Assembly (NCBI RefSeq): GCF_000524195.1
Contig: NW_020170538.1
Location: 107,595-171,594 of the forward strand
DNA from: Echinococcus granulosus
Taxonomy: Eukaryota; Platyhelminthes; Cestoda; Cyclophyllidea; Taeniidae
Length of the DNA: 64,000 nucleotides
Reading direction: 5' to 3'
Made by a program: the position numbers and the translations under genes. Below, one piece after another: positions 46,401 through 55,648 of this stretch (positions within the stretch are counted from its first letter, which is position 1; each line of letters opens with the position of its first letter). The notes beneath the pieces were generated by a model, which was not told where the DNA came from, did not search any database, and saw only the letters and a program-made list of their open reading frames with translations.

Positions 46401-49400
46401 GATTTCAAAAGCGTAATGTTTGTGTTTTAAAGGTTAAAAAAATTGCATTCGCCATATCTCTTCGTATCCATCACTCCATTCATCCTGTATCCATCCATTC
46501 ATCCATCTCTCTAGCATCAATTTTATCCATCCATCTATTCCGCATCACTTCATCCATTTGAAGATTATGCTTTAACCTTTTCATTCACTTTACCTAATAA
46601 TCTAATCAACCAATGAAGACGCCCTACTAACCCAGATTCATCCTCCGACCATCAACATCGAATCTAATCATCTTGATCACTTCTTTTTACCACCGATCCA
46701 TATCTTGGACATCTATACTAACAGACCCAGTAATCACGAATCAAGCCATCCACTTCAAATTCGTCCATACGCACCAACTCTGACTTAAAGTGCTTGAGAT
46801 TACTGACCACTAAAATGGGGCAGTTTTGCAAATTTGGTGATCCCTAACAAAGTGGATGGGGTGATTAATGCGGTAAAAGTGGATGACTGCCATAGTCCAA
46901 AGTGGTCCGAAGAAAGGCACCAAATTAAAAAGAAAGGATTAACAATAATTGTTAGGGGTATAAGAAGAATGGTAGATTGGATGGATCTTGACCTGACAGA
47001 TTCAGAATAAGCAGGTCAAGCAAAAGGCGGCTCTAGGAGAGATCCATCACCTTAAATCACGTTCAAAATATCTATTTTCTCGTTCCATTATTCCCATATT
47101 TTGCTAAAGGAATTCCTCTTTATTTATAGATAGCATGGCAAAGGCAAGTGGACTTACAATGCCAGTGACACGTTGACACACATCAGCTACGTCTAATCTC
47201 AAGGTGTTCAGCGCCGCCTCAAGTTCGTTCCTCCCGTCTGCACTGTCACTGCCGCTTTTGGCCTCAATCTGCAGCAATAGAGGACAAAAGGTAACCCAAA
47301 TCGCCTGAAATTAGCCCCAACTTAATTGCGTTCTACAAAGTTACTCGTTGCCTGGTGATGAGACTACAACAAAATAGATTTGTTCAATCACAGCCTGGAG
47401 GTGTGTGCATGAGCGTGCGCGTCCACCACACGAACTAGGATCCACGTCTTCGCCAAAGTTCTGGGCTATATAAACTATTAAAAATTACACAGAAATAGGG
47501 AAAAATTGACAACCTGGATTGGTAAAGTGTTGCAGAGATTTAGTTTGCTCAATGTTAATGGGTATGGGGGTCTCTAATTTGCCTCCGCCACGGCTATTTC
47601 CTCCCAATTGATGGGAATGGAAACGTGACTGAAAGTCGTTTGCGACACTGTCGCTTCCAAGCATTCCTCACTATGAGGACTGGAGGGTCTTTTACACCCC
47701 CTCACAATAGCCTTATCACTTGGTCTGATCATTACCGGACGTTGGACATCTTTACCACCACTCCTTTTCCAAATGTGGTACAACAATGGGTGTGAGAGGC
47801 AAGGCGACCCCGAAATCGCATTAAGTAGGTTTGTTCAGCCGAACACTTATTGCGCACGAATTCAAAAGAAGTGGACGATAGTGAAGGGCTGTGCGGATGT
47901 ACCGGAGCACATCTGACATGAAAAAGTGCTCACATTCTACAGGTCCACTGACGTCTGTACAGTTTTTTTTGGCGATCAGACATATGCTACTATTTGAGTG
48001 AGAAATAAGTAGTATAGGACAGAGAGTTCCTATTTTATAAACTAATAAACTTATGGACGCATCTTACCATTTGTAGAGCCTCTTCCAAGTGGTGTTTGGA
48101 TACCTTTTCTTGGACAACAGTGGCGAGGGTTTCTTGTATATTCTATTTTGAAAAGAAAGACTGGGAAGTAATTCCTCATTGACGTCATTGTCACCTATTG
48201 ACAAGCTAAAGTCAGATGCGTCCCTTAAATGTCTTTGTTGGCTGGAGTATCAACGAGCCTCTCACCAGGACCCCCGAAACATCTCGTCTAGCTACCTTTG
48301 ATTCTTTATTTTTCGTACTTCTCAGTTATTAATTATCATTTGACAAGTGACAATCCAACTCTCAAGTGCCTGTCAAAGAAGTTCAGTGTCACTTGCGGTT
48401 AAAAAAGAGGTACAGTTGTATTCTTGACGACTCTCTTATTTTAAGTAAGGTTCCATTCTACCCACAGAAGGGCCCTCAATGTCCTGCAAGACTAAGAGGA
48501 GTGTGCTTTCTTCCTACTAAATCGCTAGCCTTGCCTGTTCCTGCACGCTCCTAGGCTGTATGGCCTCAAGTAAAAGACTCCAAGAAGAAATTCTCAGAAT
48601 GGAATCCAAAAGAAGATTTTTATGACGAACAGTTCTAGGCAAAGCGCACAACATAGAAAGGAGCCACAATCCCATGATAAAGAAGCAGCGTATGCTTTAG
48701 CACTGTGGAATGTTTTGTAAAATGACCTTTATCTTTGTAGACCTTTAGAAAAAGTAGGAATTCCAAAAAGGTTTTTTTTTTTCGAACAAAATCAAATTGA
48801 TCACTTATTTTCCCATCACGGTGGTACCACTAGCATGGGAAAGGAAATCGGTCAAAGGCTCGTGCATACCTTGATGGTATCGCCCAAATTGTCCAGCTCC
48901 TCTTTTACATCACTTATCACCATTTTTAGCAATTCAATAGAGACTTTGATGTTCGGTTCAGCTTCGTCGCGGTTATCATTCTGCAAAAAAATAAAAGAAA
49001 TTTAATCCTAATTTTTAAACTGGTTTGGCGGAGGAGTATCTCAACATTTACCTGTTTCGACAGCTGAGAATTGACCAGTTTATTGAGCACTTCCACACGT
49101 TCGGCTAATGCGGCGAGGGCATCGGAATTATTTGAGGACGAATTTAACTTATTTGAAACGTCAAGGGAGTTCTGGAAAGACAAATTTTTAAAAGACTTTG
49201 TTTAAGATGTTGAGTTAAAATGAGTGGAAAAGTGTTAGGAATAGTCCAGACTGACAAACCGTTTTTAAATTCAACAATATTCAGTGCTTTGCTTAAATGA
49301 TTTTCAAACAAGTAAAAATAGAAAAGCTTCTTCTAATTTTCTAGTGATTTAATCGGGAAGTTGACTGAGTATACCTCCATTTGTTCCATGCGTTGCTGCA

Positions 49401-50527
49401 GCTCAGAAATACTCTTTTCGTTTTCAGATAAAATAGAGGAAACTTGATCCCCTCCCTTCTGTACACCCTTGAAATGTAGTTAACAGTTTTCATTAGATAG
49501 TTAAATATGTTTTTAAGTGCAAGTTAATAAACCTGAAGTTTGCAAACAAGCATTGCATTCAGTGTGGTACGCTAAAAGGCCATTTTATATCTTGACAAGA
49601 TGGGTGTTAACCTAATACGGCTCATAAAAGTTTTAACACAAGCATAAGTACCATAAGCATCTTACCAAAACTTGTGACAGTTCTCTAATTCCTTGTTCCA
49701 TCTCCTGCACCTTATTAAAAATAGTTGTCCTTGTTTCTGAGTCATCTGCATTTTTGGAATCCTCTGCTTGAAGTTCGGCAAATTTTTCCACAAGATCATT
49801 GACCAGATTTGAAGTCTGGGGGTAAAAAATAAAGTCGTGGCTACTTTTGGCTGCTTGAAAAAGATCAAGGTAATTCATCTCACTTTTTGTAATTCTGAGT
49901 CTATACTGTTAATCCGCTGAATCGTGTCCTGTTCCATTACATTGGTACTTATTGGTAATGTAAGGTGATGCATTGTTTTCTCAAGGTTGGACAGCCGGGT
50001 CTATAACAAAAAGATACAATAATTGCGGACAATTAATTGCGACTTAAACTGACCATTGGCTCTGAGATATTAAATTACCTGAAAATCACCCAAATTTACG
50101 GAGTGGCCCCTAGAACTAACGTCTTCTGGACTTGCATCTGATAAATCCAAGCGTCTAAGAAGAGCTGCTATCAACTGGTGCAAAATGTTAAAGTTAACAG
50201 CACCCGGCTAGGAAATAAAAAAGTTTTAACTTGAAACTATATCCAGCTAAAATACCATGTTTTACATAACCATTTAAAAGGATTCCGTAGCACCATAAAG
50301 TCTTGTTAAAAATTCCACAAAAAAAGCTTTAAATAATTTCTAAAAAGGAGGTAGAACTAAAAAGTAAACAATTAAAGTGAAACAAAAGTTGTATCAAACA
50401 TTAAAAAAACTCTAAATACACTTAGGACATACTTCAATAAAAATATAACAAGCCTTATTTTTACCTCTGGATTTCCTAAGGCCTGTTCCAGTAACCCATT
50501 AAGTGTTTCCGAATTGCCCTCTGCCAT
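43395..50527 (-). CDS. DUF4795 coiled-coil protein (QRICH2/C16orf96-like), 14 exons, complete
   Basis: Joined exons: 50527-50465, 50207-50079, 50000-49884, 49815-49666, 49458-49375, 49171-49052, 48980-48870, 48142-48068, 47268-47158, 46395-46142, 44360-44253, 44052-43968, 43599-43503, 43420-43395; 1530 nt, 509 residues plus stop, all phases compatible. An in-frame TAA directly precedes the ATG, fixing the start. Residues 1-64 resemble the N-terminal block of QRICH2 and C16orf96 (LEQALGNPE then PGAVNFNILHQLIAALLRRL). Residues 65-380 are polar, with heptad-like leucines, predicted coiled coil. Residues 391-397 are CISCDRP, a conserved family motif, followed by RRGVGGVHT at 419-427, comparable with the GGSHT block. 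The C-terminal tail from 470 is acidic. Vertebrate QRICH2 is needed for building the sperm flagellum, so an axonemal role is inferred. It lacks the long glutamine-rich region of mammalian QRICH2. The 3' neighbour is ankyrin, same strand. Confidence 0.85.
43503..43599 (-). CDS. DUF4795 gene exon 13
   Basis: 97 nt, residues 470-501 plus 1 nt, acidic (IIDSSEISHDLDAAPPDEAG). Acceptor CTTTAG, donor GTAAAT. Confidence 0.8.
43968..44052 (-). CDS. DUF4795 gene exon 12
   Basis: 85 nt, completes Ser441 and encodes KISSSLQHVAKLEQNEP onward. Acceptor TTTTTGCAG, donor GTAAAT, ends in phase 0. Confidence 0.82.
44253..44360 (-). CDS. DUF4795 gene exon 11
   Basis: 108 nt, starts with the third base of Arg405 and continues NKDGIYDVYRMRRGVGGVHT. 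Ends with 2 nt of a split Ser. Acceptor TTTGTAG, donor GTAATG. Both phases agree with neighbours. Confidence 0.8.
44361..46141. other. DUF4795 gene intron 10
   Basis: 1.8 kb, no exon needed by phase and none seen. Includes one copy of a short repeat near 45.89-45.95 kb. Confidence 0.55.
45885..45950 (+). repeat. Short dispersed repeat, copy 1
   Basis: About 65 bp similar to 47825-47890 (AGGTTTGTTCAACCG against AGGTTTGTTCAGCCG, then both end in AAGGGCT). Confidence 0.5.
46142..46395 (-). CDS. DUF4795 gene exon 10 (CxxC block)
   Basis: 254 nt, residues 321-404 plus 2 nt. Long helix EQFIKSKFSQMVGQLKEKAE, then Cys391-x-x-Cys394 in CISCDRP, the strongest family motif. Acceptor CCCTAG, donor GTAGCT. 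Confidence 0.9.
46455..46760 (-). repeat. Degenerate CCATCCATT array
   Basis: Units such as ATCCATCCATTCATCCATC, just 5' of exon 10 of the DUF4795 gene within intron 9. Confidence 0.75.
47158..47268 (-). CDS. DUF4795 gene exon 9
   Basis: Residues 284-320, ELEAALNTLRLDVADVCQR. Acceptor CTGCAG, donor GTAAGT. Confidence 0.87.
47825..47890 (+). repeat. Short dispersed repeat, copy 2
   Basis: Direct-orientation partner of 45885-45950, in intron 8 of the DUF4795 gene; edges and source element unknown. Confidence 0.5.
48068..48142 (-). CDS. DUF4795 gene exon 8
   Basis: Residues 259-283, NIQETLATVVQEKVSKHHLE; short, phase 0 both ends. Acceptor AAATAG, donor GTAAGA. Confidence 0.85.
48870..48980 (-). 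CDS. DUF4795 gene exon 7
   Basis: Residues 222-258, IKVSIELLKMVISDVKEEL, coiled coil. Acceptor TTGCAG, donor GTATGC. Confidence 0.87.
49052..49171 (-). CDS. DUF4795 gene exon 6
   Basis: Residues 182-221, an Asn/Ser-rich start then LAALAERVEVLNKLVNSQL, coiled coil. Acceptor TTCCAG, donor GTAAAT. Confidence 0.87.
49375..49458 (-). CDS. DUF4795 gene exon 5
   Basis: Residues 154-181, KGGDQVSSILSENEK then ISELQQRMEQME. Acceptor GTACAG, donor GTATAC. Confidence 0.85.
49666..49815 (-). CDS. DUF4795 gene exon 4
   Basis: Residues 104-153, including LVNDLVEKFAELQAED and VQEMEQGIRELSQ, coiled coil. Acceptor CCCCAG, donor GTAAGA. Confidence 0.87.
49884..50000 (-). CDS. DUF4795 gene exon 3
   Basis: Residues 65-103, TRLSNLEKTMHHL to SELQK, heptad-like. 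Acceptor TTATAG, donor GTGAGA, phase 0. Confidence 0.85.
50079..50207 (-). CDS. DUF4795 gene exon 2
   Basis: Residues 22-64; GAVNFNILHQLIAALLRRL is the most recognisable N-terminal family block. Acceptor TTCCTAG, donor GTAATT. Confidence 0.9.
50465..50527 (-). CDS. DUF4795 gene exon 1
   Basis: Residues 1-21, MAEGNSETLNGLLEQALGNP. Start fixed by an adjacent upstream in-frame TAA. Donor GTAAAA, phase 0. Confidence 0.85.
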
Positions 50528-51541
50528 TTAAAATACCGCGGACACTACGGGGTAAACTACAACGGCCTTGGAACTGGAAGCTAGGCGAAATAAATACGTT
50601 TCCTTAAATTCCCCTGATTACAATTAAACCTTAATAAACACTTTTTTAGAAATTTTGTGCAATTTTCTTAGCAATAAGAATTCAAGGATGTGTAATGCAC
50701 TTAATTTGCGGAATAGTGTGCAAACATTTCCAGATGAATTATTAAATGCCTTAATTTCCTTCTTAATTTAAAAACTTCACATAATTTGCCCCAAATTTTA
50801 GCAAAACACTGTACAGTAAATTTAAAGGAGTAAAAAACGTGCATTCACAGTCTCCTCACAGTATCGCAATGGCATCTGGGAGAGGCCCTCTACGCAGCTG
50901 GTTAAGAAGGTGCACTTTCATCACTTTATTCCACTTTATTGTGTGCGCCAACTTTCCACATCTCAAAAGTCCCTGAATGGTTGTGTTTACTGTTCCTGCA
51001 GAGAGACGCTTCGTCTACGTCTCTTGCGTCAACCAGCCCTTAAGCCTCGGATTTACCACTCGCTGAATTAAATTATTAAAGGCTTGACTGCTGTTGTGAG
51101 CTAAATGACACCATTTAAATGGCCTACTGCTAGATAACCAATCACTCTATCACCGTACTATGCTGTACTTGAAGTCTTCTCTAGACTCGAGCATCTGTGG
51201 CCACGGTGAGGGTTAGGGTCTATCAGCACTACATGCTGACAACTTTAAGCATGTTGCCTACTACCGTGGTCAACAGGAAGTGCATCGCCTACTGATACTC
51301 GAACCGGAGTAAAGCTGTCACCCGCCACTGCATATAGTGCTGTCCCAGTAGTATTCGTACAGCCTTTCGATCCCTAAAAATTCGCCTGCCACACTGGTAC
51401 CATGGGGGAGTGCTCAAACCGGTATCTTAGTTCTTCTGTTACCTTAATATCTGTGTACACTTTACAAATAATTGCCTAATTCACTTGCACAGATACAAAA
51501 TCTCAAATATTCGTTGCACATGACTGAATCACATAGGTAAC

Positions 51542-51641
51542 NNNNNNNNNNNNNNNNNNNNNNNNNNNNNNNNNNNNNNNNNNNNNNNNNNNNNNNNNNN
51601 NNNNNNNNNNNNNNNNNNNNNNNNNNNNNNNNNNNNNNNNN
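51542..51641. other. Scaffold gap, 100 N
   Basis: Exactly 100 N, immediately followed by an AAG tract, so the true tract is probably longer. Confidence 0.95.
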
Positions 51642-51743
51642 AAGAAGAAGAAGAAGAAGAAGAAGAAGAAGAAGAAGAAGAAGAAGAAGAAGAAGAAGAA
51701 GAAGAAGAAGAAGAAGAAGAAGAAGAAGAAGAAGAAGAAGAAG
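51642..51743. repeat. AAG trinucleotide microsatellite
   Basis: Pure AAG repeated 34 times, bounded on the left by the gap. It is intergenic; on the gene strand it is CTT. Confidence 0.97.
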
Positions 51744-54700
51744 GGAGGAAGGCACTATACTGCACGCATGACCTTTGTTTAGCCAATAGTTGGTCGCCGA
51801 CGCAGGTGAATGATCCCAAGGGCATGAAGAATAACGATGTTTATTTATGTAGATTGTTTAACTGCATCGTCGTGAGTATGGTCATTATTTTGTTGTCGCG
51901 AGGCTCTTACCTTTTACTTATCTTCCAACAGACCACCTTCCTTGTATAATCTGCATGACATTTTGTGTCTGGACTCGCACAATTTGACTTCTTAAGCAAC
52001 GAGGAGTTTAAATTAGACTTGCTTGCCTTTTAAGCCAAAATAGTTGGGCAGTTTACATTACATGATGGAACCGCTTTAATTTTTACGCCTTTAAAAAGAC
52101 CAAAAATTGTATTAGTTGTGGTTTTTTTATTTGGATGCCCGTCAAATCAACCCTAACCATTAAGGAGGATGTGCTTGAGTGATTGGTTGTGTTCTGGCAG
52201 GATGTAGTTTAAAATGTTGAGTGACAAGTCAAATGGCAGAAACGCCTTTGTCCTGCAATAAATAAGTAAAAAATTTGGCACCTTTTGGATGGAACAGGTC
52301 AAAACGTTAAGGACGAGAAAAAAGGAGACATTTAGACTTGTGTTATGTAACTTTTTAAGGAATACGCATGAGTTGATCCCCCAGGATGTCAAATGATACA
52401 AAAAACTGAACTGTATGTAGCAATTGAGGAGAATGGCTTTCACTTAGGCCCAGAAACATCTCCGCTAGCAAAGAGATACCTATTTATCCCTCATACAGCC
52501 GTCTGTAAAATATAAAATGGGCGGTTTTAACAGGGTGATGGTAGTCATCCCAGATGTCCGAAGAAGTGACAGGATTGTGGCGGAAGATGCATTACTGATG
52601 CACGGAAGAGCTGAGGCTATCGGCATGACTCTAGGCCCAAGCCTGCGAGCAAAAATGCAACAACGGAGCCCTAAAAGATCGCGTACTCAAAACGCTGACT
52701 TAAGGAAACAACTAAAGTATCTCCATAGTCGATGACAAGGCGACCTAGAACGACGACGAAGAGGATGAGTGTCCTTTGCACCTACTGTGGAAGCATGACG
52801 ATCTAGAAATATCCTCGAATCACCCACCAACTTATCAGAGTGCCTGAAAGACAGCACAGTTTTCCGTAAAGCTGAGAGACTATGAAGACTACGTCGTCGT
52901 TAGAGCATTGATAAGCCTCAATCCATCCGCTGTTTCCCTCATATCGTAAGGCGTTTTGGTGACACAAATGATGGAAGTCCTGCTTGTCTGTCCCACAAAC
53001 TGAATTCGCTCAGGTGCCAAAGATGTCGCAGCAACATTCAGTAACGATGTGTTGGAAGACAATGGCCACTGCTCATCACAAGTTAATCATTCATAAGTAA
53101 CGCCTCGTCGTAATGTAAAGAATGAAAAAACAAGTTGCCTGTTTATGTAGCCCAGTACTACCTGATACCGATTGTAAAACGCAAGGGCTTTTAAGCTGTC
53201 ACCAACTTCTCAGTTGATGGAGGTGATATCAATTATTTTTTGTCAGTAAGCTGTTGAACCAGCCGTCTTGAACCAGTTCCTTGATCTAGTCACCAGTCGA
53301 GAGGTCTCTTCCTATCGTGTCAAATACATCAGCTACAAATGCTTACAGCCTCGTCACAAATGTTTCTGATTTGGAACTTAAGAAGTTTCCACTAGGTTTC
53401 TTCTCGCTACTCTTCTCCAGACATTGCACACTTAGGGCTCGCACTGAGGTCCTCCTAATTGGTAAGTACCCCACGGACAACAATGCCAATATCAACGACG
53501 GAATGGGAGAGGGAACCACTTGAGGGCTCTAATGCTACCATTGTGATAGTCCGGAGTTGCGACAGGAGGGCGCGTAAAATTGCGCAATAATCTTAATTTT
53601 CTTCAGTTTGGGCTATTAAAATACTCTGTTCTAAAGTCGAATTTCTCACTGGTTTTAGTTGGGGTCCCGATATTGTCCGTACCTACACACATGCGTAGCA
53701 GCCCATAATACTGTCTTGGAGTAGTTCGGCATCAAAATCGTATAAATCATCCAAATAGTTTCTGATGCCAAGCCTTTGCTAATTCACATGCAAAGAACTT
53801 GACCCGATAACTTATAAAAGGTCCCAGTATGTCCAAGTTAGCCTGGAGCCTTTTATAACGGCATTATAAGCTTAAATTATAAAATTCTAGACACGCTTCA
53901 TTTTGCTGCTAGAGGACCCCGTCTTGAGCTCCCTGCCACTGCCTCCTTCAACTGAAATTTAATGTCATAAAATGGTAGTCGAAGGAGATAAAAGTGATCC
54001 GATCGCTTTTGCTTGACAAAATGGATTTAAGCCCGTTCCTAAGTTGTAGAAGTTGGACTAAAATTTGGCGACGTTGTGGCAGCAGAGCATATGACTCGGC
54101 CATAAATTGGGTAAGTAAGTAGACTTTAACTGTAAATGCCTCAAAGTATGATGCAATGGGTTATAAATGTCTCTCCACTATTTATGATTATGAACATAAA
54201 GTTTTGACTAGTGACTCCGCTTTAAAAACAACTTTTAGTAATTTTTGAATACTATTACTGATAGGTCACCTGCTAGGCCTCAAAACCAACTGGAGGGGTC
54301 ACGATAAGGGCTAAACTAGAGGAACCTACCTGCTACCAGTTTACTGTTTTATTCCTCAGTGTTATAAAGATGCATTGTTTTCGATCTTTCAGCTGACTGA
54401 CAGATGACTTGACAGGGTCTGCAATGAAGCGTGCATATGTGGGACTACGAGCACGGAGGGGTAATGATTGCATCTGACTGGTCGTCTTCCCAACTGAAGA
54501 ATCTAACAAGACAGAGGCCTTCTTTAGTTACTCTAGCTAGTCTTCAGCCACATATGAGTTATGGCATTTCCACCTGCCGAAGGAAACGATGTCAGAAATC
54601 TCATTGCTTTTACCCCGACAGAATTTGTATGCTTATATCGTCTCAAGCACACTCATTCAGGTAATATTTTAACTAGGTATAAATTAAAGTAACTCCTGAT

Positions 54701-54957
54701 TATAAATAAGGTACTCTTGCATTATAAGCTCTGAGATTTAGGTCTTAGGCTGCTGGTCTTTCGCCTGAATCCTCATCAAGGGTAGTTCAAATTCCCATGC
54801 ACACCTAATCCCGTGGCAAATAAGGGATCATAACCTTTGTCCTTCCTTTGTTCCGAACAAAAACTAAGAAACACGACCCTAAAATCTACGTTGACAGTGA
54901 AATAAAACACTTTTACCAGACTTGCACCCTTTCACCTTACCATCAGCTGCCTCACCA

Positions 54958-55151
54958 CTAAGGAAGCCCCAACCGCAGGGGAAAATAAATCTCCTCATTG
55001 CTGTTCGGCAAGGAGGCATCAGGCATTGGCGTCTCATAGTACCACAGTAAGCTACATGAAGGTGTCAAATTGCCTTTCGTATGTGCTGCTGTAAAAGTCC
55101 TTGTACAGTCAGACCTACCACAATTTAAGCATTCTGCCATATCAAGTTGAG
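54958..55151 (-). CDS. Last exon of the unrecognised gene
   Basis: 194 nt, phase 1 in, ends TAG. Encodes AQLDMAECLNCGRSDCTRTF to YFPLRLGLP. The cysteines could bind metal, but no known finger is matched. Confidence 0.55.
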
Positions 55152-55648
55152 CTGAACGGGGAAAGAAAACACAACATAAGTATCAACAAAAGGAAATCTT
55201 TTTAAATAGGGTAGTTTTAAAGTTTACGCACTAAATTTTAGTACTGCTGAGGCAGGAGAGAATCCGGGTGTAAAGGAGGCAAGCTGAAATTATGTAAAGA
55301 AGTATTGTGAGGCGTTACTCTGTCAGATGCGATTTTATGGCAAGGCGAGGTCCACCCACCCATTCGCTGTGACTCCACGGCCAGACTGAAGAAGTAGTCC
55401 ATCAGCAGAGACCTTTCATTCAGGCAAGTCAGCGACCCTGCAAAGGAATCAAAGTGTCAGTATTGGAAGAGATTCGATTTTTCAGGAGTAAAAAGAGCGA
55501 AGGAGAGAACAATTTATCCGTCTGACAAGTGCGTATATCTTTCAAGCCTGAGAATTCTCCTTCTGCAGGGCGTGCTGTATCTAGGTGCAAGAAGAACTTA
55601 GTCCTGGTCATTTCACCTTCATTACTCAACTGCTCATTATATTTTACG
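54958..55648 (-). CDS. 3' exons of an unrecognised gene
   Basis: Three exons with compatible phases: 55648-55527, 55437-55360 and 55151-54958 (TAG at 54960-54958). The encoded C-terminal part, about 131 residues, reads EQLSNEGEMTRTKFFLHLD, then LNERSLLMDYFFSLAVESQ, then AECLNCGRSDCTRTF with a CxxCxxxxC cysteine cluster, and ends RLGLP. Acceptors ATTCAG, TTGCAG, TTCAG; donors GTCAGA and GTGGGT. In the middle exon only one frame is open. The first donor (GTCAGA) is the weakest link. Upstream exons were not identified, so the 5' end is missing from this annotation. No domain family recognised. Confidence 0.55.
55360..55437 (-). CDS. Middle exon of the unrecognised gene
   Basis: 78 nt; the two other frames contain stops (TGA), the open one gives SLTCLNERSLLMDYFFSLA. 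Acceptor CTTTGCAG and donor GTGGGT are both good. Best supported exon of this gene. Confidence 0.6.

Larger units (their letters stand above)
50528..54957. other. Intergenic stretch with gap and AAG microsatellite
   Basis: Contains 100 N and an AAG tract. Plus ORFs at 52517-52735, 53317-53523 and 54431-54664 are short and unrecognised. No gene supported. Confidence 0.5.

Noticed and set aside
51462..51825. Poly-Leu or poly-Ser ORFs through the AAG tract and gap
   Set aside because: Produced by the microsatellite and by N bases, not genes.
54700..54810. tRNA or tRNA-derived SINE, from a GTTCAAATTCC B-box-like word
   Set aside because: The arms do not pair into a cloverleaf and the A box is poor.
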